NCBI RefSeq assembly: GCF_014230145.1
Contig: NZ_JACHVC010000013.1
Location: 310,001 to 374,000 of the forward strand
Direction: 5' to 3'
DNA length: 64,000 nucleotides
From: Pelagicoccus albus
GTDB lineage: Bacteria; Verrucomicrobiota; Verrucomicrobiia; Opitutales; Opitutaceae
The translations under genes were made by a program, and so were the position numbers. Shown piece after piece: positions 19,649 through 28,802 of the stretch. Position 1 is the stretch's first letter. The number at the start of each line of letters is the position of its first letter. Under the pieces are notes generated by a model. It made no database searches and was not told the origin of the DNA. It was given only the letters and a program-made list of their open reading frames with translations.

Positions 19649-19721
19649 TTGGAACGATTCCAATTTTCACTTGATATTTAGAATAATTCCATTTCGATAC
19701 TGCGACTTAGAGTTATTCCAA
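19649..19721. promoter_or_regulatory. three tandem Fur/PerR-type operators
   Basis: Three 15-bp 7-1-7 palindromes: TTGGAACGATTCCAA (19649-19663), TTAGAATAATTCCAT (19678-19692) and TTAGAGTTATTCCAA (19707-19721). Their centres (19656, 19685, 19714) are exactly 29 bp apart. The shape matches the 7-1-7 layout of Fur-family boxes (for example TTATAATnATTATAA for PerR). They lie between the P450 gene and the Fur-family gene, the last one 21 bp before the fur ATG. Autoregulation by the adjacent protein is the simplest reading, with possible control of the divergent P450-permease transcript. Confidence 0.75.
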
Positions 19722-19741
19722 ATAAGAACCTTTTCCAAGAG

Positions 19742-20161
19742 ATGAACAGCGAAGTCAAAACCGAGATCCTCCACCAGAAGCTTGCCGCTTCCGGGCTTCG
19801 ATCGACCCGCCAACGCGAAGTCGTCTACGATGCGATAATCACCAAACGCGACCATCCGACTGCCGATGAGATTTTCGCTCGGGCCAAGCAAGAGATGCCA
19901 ACCATTTCACTCGCCACCGTATACAACTGTTTGGACACCTTGGTGCAGTGCGATCTGGTGAAACAAGTGCACCTGGAGCGGGAATCGACTCGCTACTGCC
20001 CTAACCTTACTGAGCACGCTCACTTCCACGATAACGAAAGCGGCACCATCTACGACGTGCAGCTCGACCCAGCCACGATCTCCCAGCTCGCAAACCTATT
20101 GCCCGCAGGATTCGACGTGAGCTCCATCGACATAACCTTCCGCGGCAAGGCTGCCCAGTAG
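19742..20161 (+). CDS. Fur-family transcriptional regulator (PerR-like, without Cys4 zinc site)
   Basis: 139 aa. N-terminal winged helix (about 10-85): GLRSTRQREVVYDAI, HPTADEIFARAKQ, ISLATVYNCLDTL. The C-terminal metal-sensing half has HAHFHDNESGTIYDVQL in place of the usual HHHxxCxxCG, so the structural zinc CxxC is absent and no C-terminal Cys pair follows. The regulatory His/Asp metal site appears present. Iron, peroxide or Fe-S status could be the signal. It precedes sufCBD-sufT by 66 bp on the same strand, and three operators lie upstream, which points to a regulator of Fe-S assembly and the P450 genes. No residue decides between Fur and PerR. Confidence 0.88.
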   Translation: MNSEVKTEILHQKLAASGLRSTRQREVVYDAIITKRDHPTADEIFARAKQEMPTISLATVYNCLDTLVQCDLVKQVHLERESTRYCPNLTEHAHFHDNESGTIYDVQLDPATISQLANLLPAGFDVSSIDITFRGKAAQ

Positions 20162-20227
20162 CCTCAAGCCCTCTCCTCGTTTCAAATCAACAAACCAAAT
20201 AATTACGGACAAACTTTAGAGCAAACC

Positions 20228-20995
20228 ATGAGCAACACACTAGAAATCAAAAACCTCAACGTTAGCATCGGCGACAAGCAGATCCTCAAGGACTTCAGCC
20301 TCACCGTTCCCAAAGGCGAAGTACACGCCATCATGGGACCGAACGGTACTGGCAAAAGCACCCTGGCCAAGGCCATGGCGGGCCACCCTGACTACGAAGT
20401 CACCAGCGGCGAGGTAATCATAGATGGTGAAGACATCATGGAAATGGAAGCCGACGAGCGTGCCAGAGCGGGTCTTTTCCTCGCCTTCCAATATCCAATG
20501 GAAATACCAGGCGTAACGATCGCCAATTTCATCCGCGCTGCCTTGAACGCTCGCTTGCCAGACGACGAAGAGCTGAACGCTCCGGACTACTACAAGGCAC
20601 TCTATGAGAAGATGGATCTCCTCAAAATCGACCGCAAGTTCACCTCCCGTTCTGTAAACGATGGTTTCTCTGGCGGTGAAAAGAAGCGCTGCGAAATCCT
20701 GCAGATGGCGATGCTCGATCCGAAATACGCGGTATTGGACGAAACCGACTCCGGACTCGATATCGACGCCCTCAAGATTGTTTCCGAAGGCGTTAATTCC
20801 ATGCGCGGCCCGAACCTCGGAGCACTCGTCATCACTCACTACCAACGTCTTCTCGACTACATCGTACCAGACGTCGTTCACGTCATGTACGACGGCCGCA
20901 TCGTCAAGAGCGGTCCGAAGGAGCTCGCACTAGAGCTCGAAAGCAAGGGCTACGAGTGGGTCAAGGAATTGGCCGCTGAAACAGTCGCGTCCTAA
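20228..20995 (+). CDS. sufC: Fe-S cluster assembly ATPase SufC
   Basis: 255 aa ABC-type ATPase of the SufBC2D scaffold. Seen: Walker [10 protein letters not shown], the signature FSGGEKKR, Walker [14 protein letters not shown] and the H-loop VITHY. The ETDSGLDID Walker B region is characteristic of SufC. ATP binding drives the rearrangement of SufB-SufD that exposes the cluster-assembly site. First gene of sufC-sufB-sufD-sufT, a gene order lacking sufS and sufE. Confidence 0.98.
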   Translation: MSNTLEIKNLNVSIGDKQILKDFSLTVPKGEVHAIMGPNGTGKSTLAKAMAGHPDYEVTSGEVIIDGEDIMEMEADERARAGLFLAFQYPMEIPGVTIANFIRAALNARLPDDEELNAPDYYKALYEKMDLLKIDRKFTSRSVNDGFSGGEKKRCEILQMAMLDPKYAVLDETDSGLDIDALKIVSEGVNSMRGPNLGALVITHYQRLLDYIVPDVVHVMYDGRIVKSGPKELALELESKGYEWVKELAAETVAS

Positions 20996-21041
20996 ACGCT
21001 AGCGAACCGCTAGAACTGCCAACACTTTAACCAAAAAGATT

Positions 21042-22451
21042 ATGGTTACGCCAAACTCCGAGATCGAAGTAGATCGCGATAAAGGAAATTTTCGCTACAC
21101 GGAAAGCCACAAGTACGACGCCGGCATTGGACTGGACGAAAAGGTAATCGATTACATCTGTGACGCAAAGGGAGAGCCGGACTGGATCCGCGACTTTCGC
21201 AAGCGTGCCCTGAAGGTCTTCGAATCGAAGCCTTTGCCAACCAACTGGGCAACCAAGGATCTCGAAGTAATCGACTTCGACAAGATTCGCTACTACCTCG
21301 CAGGTGAAAAGAGAGCCTCAAAGAGTTGGGACGATGTCCCCGACGACGTGAAGCAAACATTCGAACGTCTGGGCATTCCGGAAAACGAGCGTAAGTTCCT
21401 GGCGGGCGTCGAAGCCCAATTCGACTCCGAAGCCGCCTACTCCAACATCAAGGAGAGCGTGGGCAAGCAGGGCGTAATCTTCATGGGTTCGACCGAGGCT
21501 TTGATCGAGCATCCAGAGATCTTCAAGAAGTGGTTCGGAAAGGTTATCCCAACCGGTGACAACAAGTTTTCCGCCCTCAACTCCGCTGCCTTCTCTGGTG
21601 GATCGTTCATCTACGTTCCACCCGGCGTCAAGGTCAGCCATCCGCTGCAAGCCTACTTCCGTATCAACGCGGAGAATTTCGGCCAATTCGAGCGTACGCT
21701 AATCATCGCGGACGAAGGCTCGGAAGTCACCTACATGGAAGGCTGCACAGCTCCAAAGTTCGACACCGCCACGCTGCACTCCGCTGTTGTGGAACTTGTC
21801 GCCATGAAGGGCGCGAAGATCGAATACGTCACCGTACAGAACTGGGCCTCCAACGTTTTCAATCTCGTGACGAAGCGTGCTATCGCTCACGAAGATGCCA
21901 CCGTCAAGTGGATCGACTGCAACATCGGCAGCCGCCTGACCATGAAGTACCCGGGCGTAGTCCTAAAGGGCAAGCGAGCTCGCGGCGAGGTTCTCTCCAT
22001 CGCTCTTGCCAACGACGGACAGCACCAGGACACGGGTGCGAAGATGATTCACGCCGCTGACGAAACGACTAGCAACATCATCTCCAAGTCCATCAGCGTA
22101 GGCCAAGGACGCTCCACTTACCGTGGCCAAGTCCACATGCCTAAGAACCTCAGAGGCTGCAAAAACAACACCGAGTGTGACGCCTTGCTGATCAACGACA
22201 ACTCTCGTACAGACACCTATCCGGCCATCACAGTTCGCGGTGACCGCAATGCGGTGCAGCACGAAGCCTCTGTATCGAAGGTATCCGCCGAGCAGATTTT
22301 CTACATGCAGCAACGCGGCTTGAGTGAAGGAGAAGCCATGAGCCTAAGCGTAAATGGATTCGTGAACGACCTGACTCGCCAATTCCCCATGGAGTACAGC
22401 GTAGAGCTGAAGCGCCTGATCGAATTGGAAATGGAAGGCTCAGTCGGTTAA
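21042..22451 (+). CDS. sufB: Fe-S cluster assembly scaffold SufB
   Basis: 469 aa. Seen: [14 protein letters not shown] near the N terminus; [31 protein letters not shown]; the beta-helix core; and the C-terminal [16 protein letters not shown] and [21 protein letters not shown] segments typical of SufB. Cysteines suited to cluster assembly are present in EGCTAP, RGCKNN and NTECDAL. 46 bp follow sufC and 52 bp precede sufD. Works as the SufBC2D complex receiving sulfur from a SufS encoded elsewhere. Confidence 0.98.
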   Translation: MVTPNSEIEVDRDKGNFRYTESHKYDAGIGLDEKVIDYICDAKGEPDWIRDFRKRALKVFESKPLPTNWATKDLEVIDFDKIRYYLAGEKRASKSWDDVPDDVKQTFERLGIPENERKFLAGVEAQFDSEAAYSNIKESVGKQGVIFMGSTEALIEHPEIFKKWFGKVIPTGDNKFSALNSAAFSGGSFIYVPPGVKVSHPLQAYFRINAENFGQFERTLIIADEGSEVTYMEGCTAPKFDTATLHSAVVELVAMKGAKIEYVTVQNWASNVFNLVTKRAIAHEDATVKWIDCNIGSRLTMKYPGVVLKGKRARGEVLSIALANDGQHQDTGAKMIHAADETTSNIISKSISVGQGRSTYRGQVHMPKNLRGCKNNTECDALLINDNSRTDTYPAITVRGDRNAVQHEASVSKVSAEQIFYMQQRGLSEGEAMSLSVNGFVNDLTRQFPMEYSVELKRLIELEMEGSVG

Positions 22452-22503
22452 ACGCCGATTTGGTAACTAGAACCTGAATACATACAATCTACCAATAAAG
22501 TCA

Positions 22504-23880
22504 GTGAGCTCACTAACAGAAGAAACATCAACGAGCGAAAGCAGCGACGCGGTCGCTCCGATCAGGGAAGCCTTCAACAGACATGTCGAAGACCTCGACA
22601 CCGCTCCCTCATGGTGGAAAACGGCCAAGGCCGAGTCTTTCGAGACCTTCGCCAAACTGCCCGCCCCAAATCGAAGCATGGAGAGCTGGCGCTTCGCCAA
22701 GCTCAAAGGGCTCGAGCTGAGCGACATTCAGTTTGCCGCCCTGCCAAGCATCAGCGACGCAGCGTCCCTCGTGGAAAAGTCAAATTTCTTGGACAACTAC
22801 GCCGGACGGTTCGTATTCGGAGACGACCAAACCTTGCAAGCGGACCGCATCTCTCCGGAACTTGCGGAAAAAGGCGTTATCTGGGCCCCATTCCGTGAAG
22901 CCATCACCAAGCACGCCGACATCATGAAGGACTACTTCATGAAGCAGGAAGCAGATCTCGGTTCGGAAAAGTTCGCCGCCCTCCATCAGGCCTTCCTGGA
23001 AAACGGCGCCCTACTCTACGTGCCGAAAGGCGTGGAAATCGAAGAGGCGTTCATCGTCTACAACTGGAGCATCAACGCGGGCTCCGCCATTTTCCCGCAC
23101 ACCTTGATCATCACCGAAGACTTCGCGAAGGTCAAAGTAGTCGAAGCTAATCTCTCTGCCAGCGAAGACGCAGCCGCGTTCTCCTGCGGAGTGAACCACA
23201 TATTCGCCGGAGTTGGCTCAACCGTGGACTACACGCTGTTGCAAAACTTCAACGAGAAGACCCTTGGTTTCCAGATCAATTCCAACATCGCCGGTCGCGA
23301 CTCCAACGTAAAAACCATCAGTGTAAACGTAGGCTGCCAACGCTACCGCTCCGAGACACACGGCCAAATCAAAGGCCCTGGCTCCAAGGTGGAAATGCTC
23401 TCCCTCGCCGTAGCGGACAACGAGCAGGAAATCGATCAGCGTACCTTGCAAACCCACTCCGCCGCCAACGCGGTTTCGGATCTGCTCTTCAAAAACGCTC
23501 TCATCGACGACGCTCGCACCATATTCTCAGGTTTGATCAAGGTCGACCCGGGAGCCCAACAGACCGACGCTTACCAGACCAACCGCAACCTATTGCTCAG
23601 CAACACAGCGGAAGCCAATTCGCTGCCAGGTCTGGAGATCGACGCCAATGACGTGAAGTGCAGTCACGGGGCGACAACATCCCAAATCGAGGATGACGAG
23701 ATCTTCTACATGCTGGCCCGCGGAATCCCACGCGCCAAAGCCCAAGAGTTGATCGTTTACGGCTTCTTCGAGGAAATCCTCGAACGTATCGAATGTCCGA
23801 CCGTGGCAGAGAACGCCCGCCAGATCATCCAGGCGAAGTTTAAGAAACGCCTCGCCAAACAGTCACAAGCAAAGAGCTAA
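22504..23880 (+). CDS. sufD: Fe-S cluster assembly protein SufD
   Basis: 458 aa from a GTG start at 22504 (no ATG is positioned to replace it and the N terminus aligns with the family). Seen: NRSMESWRFAKLKGLELSDI (the N-terminal R-x-E-x-W-R/K motif of SufD); VPKGVEIEEAFIVY; the beta-helix core; and the C-terminal DDVKCSHGATTSQIEDDEIFYM-type region, with the conserved His of CSHGAT used in cluster assembly. Third gene of the suf operon. Confidence 0.96.
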   Translation: MSSLTEETSTSESSDAVAPIREAFNRHVEDLDTAPSWWKTAKAESFETFAKLPAPNRSMESWRFAKLKGLELSDIQFAALPSISDAASLVEKSNFLDNYAGRFVFGDDQTLQADRISPELAEKGVIWAPFREAITKHADIMKDYFMKQEADLGSEKFAALHQAFLENGALLYVPKGVEIEEAFIVYNWSINAGSAIFPHTLIITEDFAKVKVVEANLSASEDAAAFSCGVNHIFAGVGSTVDYTLLQNFNEKTLGFQINSNIAGRDSNVKTISVNVGCQRYRSETHGQIKGPGSKVEMLSLAVADNEQEIDQRTLQTHSAANAVSDLLFKNALIDDARTIFSGLIKVDPGAQQTDAYQTNRNLLLSNTAEANSLPGLEIDANDVKCSHGATTSQIEDDEIFYMLARGIPRAKAQELIVYGFFEEILERIECPTVAENARQIIQAKFKKRLAKQSQAKS

Positions 23881-23976
23881 AGTTGAATTTGCGCCCGCGG
23901 GGATTGATCGATAAGACAATCCCCGTTTTCAATATTTTCATAAACAGAACCCCGGAGAATAACTCCTACATTCAAA

Positions 23977-24555
23977 ATGCAATCTGAAGACCAGCAGCCA
24001 CGAAGCCTCACCAGAGAGGTCGAAGCAGTACAGATCCCTAGCGGTGAGCCTCTACACCTTCCCGCTCTTTCCACGGTTCACATCACTCAACAACTCGGTG
24101 GAAGCTACACCGTGATGACAGAATTCGGCTTGGCGCGAATCGACGGTCGCGACGCTGACGCCCTCGGCCAAGACATAGCCGCAGAGCAAGCAGAGGCCGA
24201 GGAGGCAGCCAAGGCATCAAAATCCGAATCTTCCGGCGAATCTCCAGACGAGGAGGCGATCTGGCAGCAACTCCGCAACGTTTACGACCCAGAAATACCG
24301 GTCAACATCGTAGACCTCGGGCTTGTTTACTCCATGGTGGTCGAGGAAACGGAAAACAGCGCCAACAAGGTCGTCGTCCAAATGACACTCACCGCTCCAG
24401 GCTGCGGAATGGGACCAGCCATCGCAGAAGACGCCCGAGGCAAAGTCCTTCTCGTACCCGGTGTAGACGAAGCAGAAGTCAACTTGGTCTGGGAACCTGC
24501 CTGGGACCAAAGCATGATCAGCGAAGAGGGCCGCATGGTCCTGGGCTTGGTTTAG
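23977..24555 (+). CDS. sufT: Fe-S assembly protein SufT (DUF59/MIP18 family)
   Basis: 192 aa. The N-terminal 70 residues are a beta-rich extension seen in SufT proteins (LPALSTVHITQQLGGSYTVM). A Glu/Ala-rich linker (about 70-90) follows. The C-terminal MIP18 domain (about 95-192) contains YDPEIPVNIVDLGLVY and the reactive Cys in LTAPGCGMGPAIAED. SufT-type proteins help mature Fe-S proteins under high demand. It follows sufD by 96 bp and is probably part of the same operon. Confidence 0.9.
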   Translation: MQSEDQQPRSLTREVEAVQIPSGEPLHLPALSTVHITQQLGGSYTVMTEFGLARIDGRDADALGQDIAAEQAEAEEAAKASKSESSGESPDEEAIWQQLRNVYDPEIPVNIVDLGLVYSMVVEETENSANKVVVQMTLTAPGCGMGPAIAEDARGKVLLVPGVDEAEVNLVWEPAWDQSMISEEGRMVLGLV

Positions 24556-24719
24556 AATCAGGCGACTCCCTCAAGCGTTGAACGTAGTTGGGGCCGCCTT
24601 TGCAGAGGCGGCAGCTGACGGGACACTTTCAGGAATAAGCTTCAGACGCCGTCTTTTGAGTCGAATTCCTTGCCAAAGCCAGCTCCTTGAATACCAACAA
24701 CTACATCACATTTTTATAG

Positions 24720-25298
24720 ATGCCCAAAAACGAAGAAAAAACTCCAGACTCTCCTGTAGGCTCACTCATCCAGAAGAAATTTTTGGAAGAGCGCAAAATT
24801 TTCCTTTGGGGACAGGTTTCCGATGAATCCGCTAAGGACGTCACCGAAAAGCTCCTCTACCTAGAGGCCGATGCTCCAGGAAAAGACATCACCTTTTACA
24901 TCAACACTCCGGGTGGTTCGGTAACCGCTGGACTCGCCATTTACGACACCATCAAGCTGATCTCCTCCGAGGTTATCGTTGTAGTGACCGGACTCGCGGC
25001 ATCCATGGGCTCTATCCTACTGTCAGCCCCCAAGAAAGGTAACCGCCTTCTCTACCCGCACGCGAAGGTGTTGATCCACCAGCCACTCATCGGCGGCCAG
25101 TTCCAAGGTCCAGCAGTAGATATTCACATCTTCGCCCAAGACATGGAAAAGACTCGCGAGGAGCTCAACCGAATCCTGTCCGAAGCGTCTGGACAACCAC
25201 TAGACAAGATCCAGACGGATACGGACCGCGACTTCTACATGAGCGCTCAAGAGGCAATCGACTACGGTCTCGCCGATCGAATAATCGACGAAATCTAA
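24720..25298 (+). CDS. clpP: ATP-dependent Clp protease proteolytic subunit
   Basis: 192 aa serine peptidase forming the ClpP tetradecamer that degrades substrates fed by ClpX/ClpA. Seen: FYINTPGGSVTAGLAIYD; catalytic Ser in GLAASMGS; catalytic His in KVLIHQPLIGG. The catalytic Asp region is less explicit but RTDRDFYMSAQEA-type C-terminal sequence is present as DTDRDFYMSAQEAIDYG. Length and order are normal. No clpX or tig gene is adjacent, unlike the common tig-clpP-clpX layout. A strong terminator follows. Confidence 0.96.
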   Translation: MPKNEEKTPDSPVGSLIQKKFLEERKIFLWGQVSDESAKDVTEKLLYLEADAPGKDITFYINTPGGSVTAGLAIYDTIKLISSEVIVVVTGLAASMGSILLSAPKKGNRLLYPHAKVLIHQPLIGGQFQGPAVDIHIFAQDMEKTREELNRILSEASGQPLDKIQTDTDRDFYMSAQEAIDYGLADRIIDEI

Positions 25299-25322
25299 GC
25301 GAACCGCTCTGAAAAATTTACG

Positions 25323-25355
25323 AAACCGTGCTTCCGTAAGAGGCACGGTTTTTTT
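25323..25355 (+). terminator. Rho-independent terminator after clpP
   Basis: Perfect 9-bp stem AAACCGTGC/GCACGGTTT, 11-nt loop, then a run of T (25349-25355). It lies 24 bp after the clpP stop. Confidence 0.93.
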
Positions 25356-25387
25356 GTAGTCGTACCCATTAGCGAAGAGCTAACTGT

Positions 25388-26524
25388 CTAACTGTCACTT
25401 CGCGCTTTGCGGGCGTTTGAATAAGCAATGATAGCGTCGGCTAGCGACTGAGCCACGCGCTCGCGATACCCCGCCGTGCTGACAAGAAGCCCTTCCTGCT
25501 CGTTGGATATAAATCCACACTCAGCGAGGACGCCAGGGCAATTGAGCGGTTTCAAGACCCTGAAGCGAGCTTTGCGAACGCCTCGATCCTCTCGACCTAG
25601 TCGGCTCAACAGTGAATCTTGGATACGAAAACTGAGATCGAAATTCTCAAGGTCAAACTGATTGCCAGCGTACTCCTTCCCATCTCCATCGACCTCCGTA
25701 TCCGAACTGGAAGGCATAGCAGCCGGGGTAAGCATATACGTTTCCAAACCGCTAGCCTTCTTGTTTATGGCAGCGTTGAAATGAACGCTTACAAAAAGAT
25801 CCGCTTTGGCGCCATTGGCCATGGCAGGGCGATCGTCCAAACTCACATGACGATCTTCGTAGCGAGTTAAAATGACTTTGAACCCGGCTTCCTCCAAATG
25901 CGTCTTCAAGCGGAGCGACACATCGAGCGTCATCTCCTTTTCATAGATCCCAAGCGTCTCGTTTTTGGTCCCGTCTTGAGAACCCCCATGTCCGGGATCA
26001 ATCACCACGGTGGACACCTCAGTATCGATACGATTATGGCCTCCAAAGACGGCTTCGAGCAAAATTCGTTCGTCGGATGAGCTTAACGCAAATGCCCCTT
26101 CAATTTCTTCAAAAGGAATATCGAGGAACACCTTCACTCCGTCTAGATAAGCAACTCGGCTCCCCTCGGTCAGCGTGAGCACACGTTCGTTTTTCGAAAG
26201 CTTCCACTCCTTTTTTTCAGGTACTTTCTCGATATTAGCCCCGAAACGAAGAGCCTGAGACTCGATGCCATTAGCGATTTGAGCATCTTCCCCTTCAGTC
26301 TCGCTAGCGTCGGATGACTCCTGAATTTCTGATTCCAGGTCGTTGGTAGCGTCCGAATCAGAAGGTTCGACGCTTGTGGCCTGACTCAAGGGAGCTGCCT
26401 CGATAGGATCGGGATCTTGGTCATTCGTGTTTTCACAACTGACTAGAAACAAAGAAGCGGCTACGCATCCGATGATGTGTAAGCCGCCTCTGAATGAAAT
26501 ATGCATCAACTTATAGAATACCAA
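25388..26524 (-). CDS. N-acetylmuramoyl-L-alanine amidase (Amidase_3), lipoprotein
   Basis: 378 aa. Cleaves the amide between MurNAc and the stem peptide in peptidoglycan. N-terminal lipoprotein signal with lipobox LVSC (Cys near residue 30), then an acidic low-complexity linker (about 32-95), a middle domain of unclear type (about 95-165), and a zinc-dependent catalytic domain. The catalytic domain starts at VVIDPGHGG (first zinc His), continues through EKEMTLDVSLRLKTHL (zinc Glu) and VSVHFNAA (second zinc His), and ends near LAECGFISN with the catalytic Glu. The ATG at 26524 or the one six codons later both give a lipoprotein signal. Starts 25 bp after infC. Confidence 0.92.
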   Translation of the reverse strand: MVFYKLMHISFRGGLHIIGCVAASLFLVSCENTNDQDPDPIEAAPLSQATSVEPSDSDATNDLESEIQESSDASETEGEDAQIANGIESQALRFGANIEKVPEKKEWKLSKNERVLTLTEGSRVAYLDGVKVFLDIPFEEIEGAFALSSSDERILLEAVFGGHNRIDTEVSTVVIDPGHGGSQDGTKNETLGIYEKEMTLDVSLRLKTHLEEAGFKVILTRYEDRHVSLDDRPAMANGAKADLFVSVHFNAAINKKASGLETYMLTPAAMPSSSDTEVDGDGKEYAGNQFDLENFDLSFRIQDSLLSRLGREDRGVRKARFRVLKPLNCPGVLAECGFISNEQEGLLVSTAGYRERVAQSLADAIIAYSNARKARSDS

Positions 26525-26549
26525 AAGGTCAACCTATGCTAAGGTGATC

Positions 26550-27221
26550 CTACTTGCTACCTTCGGCATCGGTGTCCTCTCCCTCATCGCCATGATCTTC
26601 ATCATGGTGCTCGGAGGCTTCGATTTCGTCGTGATCGTCGTCCTCGCGCAAGAACTTGGGCTTACGTTTGTTGGCAGGTAGTGGCGAAACCATTACATTT
26701 ATGTTTCTGCCTATCAAACGTGGCTGGTTGTCAGCGTGTCCCATTGTTTCGAGATCTGCGATCGCGCGACGCATCGTTTCGAAACCGATTTCGGTGTGGG
26801 ACATTTCGCGACCGCGAAAAGAAAGCGTTAGCTTCAGTTTGTTGCCCTTTGAGAGGAACAGCTCAGCTCTGCGCAGCTTCGTCTCATAGTCGTGCTGCTC
26901 CACACGAGGGCGGAACTTGACCTCTTTGACTTTGCTGGAAGTCGACTTGTTATCCTTGGACTTCTTTTGCTGCTCATAGACATACTTGCCGAAGTCCATG
27001 ATACGGCAAACCGGTGGACGCGCTTGGGCCGCTACTTCCACGAGATCGAGGCCTGCTCCTTGAGCTACTTCCAAAGCCTCCTTGGTATCCATCACGCCAT
27101 ACTGCTTGCCGTCCGGTCCTACGACTCGAATCTTCGGTACGCGGATGCGGTGATTTCGCCGAATTTGGGCGAATGGGTCTAATTTACGTGGTGGTCTACG
27201 TCTACCTCTTGGTTTTGGCAT
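26550..27221 (-). CDS. infC: translation initiation factor IF-3
   Basis: 223 aa. Prevents premature 30S-50S joining and checks start-codon pairing. Seen: N-terminal domain with RVVGPDGKQYGVMDTKEAL and ARPPVCRIMDFGKYVYEQQKK; C-terminal domain with KEVKFRPRVEQHDYETKLRRA and a FRGREMSHTEIG motif. It carries an acidic, His-rich C-terminal tail (about 196-223) longer than usual. The start is a normal ATG at 27221, unlike the autoregulatory ATT of E. coli. It is not followed by rpmI-rplT but by an amidase gene, which departs from the common infC-rpmI-rplT order. Confidence 0.96.
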   Translation of the reverse strand: MPKPRGRRRPPRKLDPFAQIRRNHRIRVPKIRVVGPDGKQYGVMDTKEALEVAQGAGLDLVEVAAQARPPVCRIMDFGKYVYEQQKKSKDNKSTSSKVKEVKFRPRVEQHDYETKLRRAELFLSKGNKLKLTLSFRGREMSHTEIGFETMRRAIADLETMGHADNQPRLIGRNINVMVSPLPANKRKPKFLREDDDHDEIEASEHHDEDHGDEGEDTDAEGSK

Positions 27222-27361
27222 TCAAATAATGATTCTAGTATAGCAGGTTTGAACCGACAACTAATCGCGGCTTTCGGGCCATGTTCAACACTTTTTACGC
27301 CTAAACCGCTGAAATCCAAGCCGCTAGGCCTATCTTTTGCCTACATTTGGAAAAACTTCGC

Positions 27362-27754
27362 TCAAACAGAGAAACTCTCCCCGCAGGAGCAGCTGGAAGT
27401 CGCATTAGGGTTGGAGAACTTGAAACCTCCCGAAATCAAAGCATCTGAGTAGTCGAGGACGGTGCCTTTCAGATAAAGCGCGCTTTTGCTGTCGACGACC
27501 AGATGCGCCGGAGAGAAATCGAGGAAGATATCGCCTTTGCGGGCATTCTCCACAAATCGCATCTTGTACGACAACCCATTACAGCCTCCGCCAGAGATGC
27601 CTACCCGTAACAATGCTTTGTCGCCTTCTTTTTCCGCCAACTTGGCAATCTTGGATATAGCGGATGCGGTCACCTTGACGAGACGATCGTCACCTTTTCG
27701 CACACCTTCCGGTAACTGGACTGTTGTTTGGTCTGACACGCTAAGAACTATCAA
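27362..27754 (-). CDS. IscA/SufA/ErpA-type Fe-S carrier
   Basis: 130 aa HesB-like protein that delivers Fe-S clusters to targets. The three conserved Cys are visible: GGGCNGLSY and the C-terminal CSCGESF (Cys-x-Cys-Gly). The N-terminal about 20 residues before VKVTASAISK are an extension or a mis-called start. Upstream of infC on the same strand with a 140-bp gap. It probably serves the sufCBD-sufT system on the other strand. A-type carriers cannot be subdivided from sequence alone. Confidence 0.9.
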   Translation of the reverse strand: MIVLSVSDQTTVQLPEGVRKGDDRLVKVTASAISKIAKLAEKEGDKALLRVGISGGGCNGLSYKMRFVENARKGDIFLDFSPAHLVVDSKSALYLKGTVLDYSDALISGGFKFSNPNATSSCSCGESFSV

Positions 27755-27792
27755 AATTTAAAGGTCCGAAATCAAGCAAGAGCTGTGCCCGC

Positions 27793-28704
27793 TTATTTCA
27801 TGCTGCAGGCGAGTCTAATCGCATGGTGGGTACTTCCCGAGCTAGCGATGCCCTTACCCGCTATTTCGAAGCCAGTCCCGTGATCTGGGCTCACTCTAAG
27901 ATACTTCAAGCCAAGGGTTACGTTCACGCCACTATCGAAATCGACGGCCTTAAAAGGAGCTAAACCCTGGTCATGGTACAGGGCCACCACCACATCCGCC
28001 TCACCCTTCATCGCCCGTGCAAAGGCGGTATCTCCGGGCACACAATCTTCCACGACGGCTTCCAAATTTGGGCGTAATTCGGCCAACCATGGATTTAGCG
28101 AATCGATTTCCTCCGAACCTAGCAAACCGCCCTCGCCCGCATGCGGATTCAGTCCGCAGACAAGGATTTTTGGATTCGTAATGCCGAGCCGGCGACCCAG
28201 TTCCGCAGCTGAGCAAACGCTATGCTTGAAAGTCTCTTCATCTAGGCTCTCCGCCACAGTTTTAAGGGGAATATGCCAAGTGCTCAGGCAAACCTTCAGA
28301 CGCTCTCCTACAAATGCCATGGTCGGTTCACCTCCCCAGCGAGCAGCAAAGAATTCGGTTTGCCCGGGAAACTGGTATCCGACTTTCGCGCACAAGGCCT
28401 TGGAAATGGGTCCCGTGACAACCGAGTCGCAACGGCCCGATACGCAAGATTCGGCCGCTGCCTCCATGGCTGCCATGGCAAGCTTGGCCCCGTCAGGTTC
28501 GGGCTTGCCAGGATGAAACACTCGCTCACTCAGGGCCACGCCTTCCACACGGCCGTTCCCTTGAGCCACTACATGGTCTACCCATTGCTTGCTGCCGAAC
28601 ACAACAAATTGCGCGTCTCCGTAATCGTTCTCGCTCAAACAACGTTCGATCAATTCCGGACCCAAGCCGGAAGGATCTCCGCAGCATATGGCTACTCTTC
28701 TCAT
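27793..28704 (-). CDS. pdxA: 4-hydroxythreonine-4-phosphate dehydrogenase
   Basis: 303 aa NAD-dependent enzyme of the DXP-dependent pyridoxal-5'-phosphate route. Seen: N-terminal CCGDPSGLGPELI, VTGPISKALC, GQTEFFAARWG. The divalent-metal His ligands lie in WHIPLKTVAES, LYHDQGLAPFKA and SPDHGTGFEIAGKG. Length is somewhat short of the typical 320-340 but all motifs are present. 98 bp separate its ATG from the Nudix gene upstream, both on the minus strand. Confidence 0.95.
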   Translation of the reverse strand: MRRVAICCGDPSGLGPELIERCLSENDYGDAQFVVFGSKQWVDHVVAQGNGRVEGVALSERVFHPGKPEPDGAKLAMAAMEAAAESCVSGRCDSVVTGPISKALCAKVGYQFPGQTEFFAARWGGEPTMAFVGERLKVCLSTWHIPLKTVAESLDEETFKHSVCSAAELGRRLGITNPKILVCGLNPHAGEGGLLGSEEIDSLNPWLAELRPNLEAVVEDCVPGDTAFARAMKGEADVVVALYHDQGLAPFKAVDFDSGVNVTLGLKYLRVSPDHGTGFEIAGKGIASSGSTHHAIRLACSMK

Positions 28705-28802
28705 CTATAAATCCCTGTTAAGCTCAACCTACATCCAAAACCGTATTGATGCTCCAAATACAAGCTCTCGAACACGCGCTGAAAGGACAGGCGAACCTGT
28801 TC

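Noticed and set aside
20240-20881. 213-codon frame antisense to sufC
   Set aside because: Shadow of a strongly conserved gene; no domain seen.
27249-27452. 67-codon plus-strand frame between infC and the IscA gene
   Set aside because: Its 3' half overlaps the well-supported IscA-type gene on the other strand, and no ribosome site or motif is seen.
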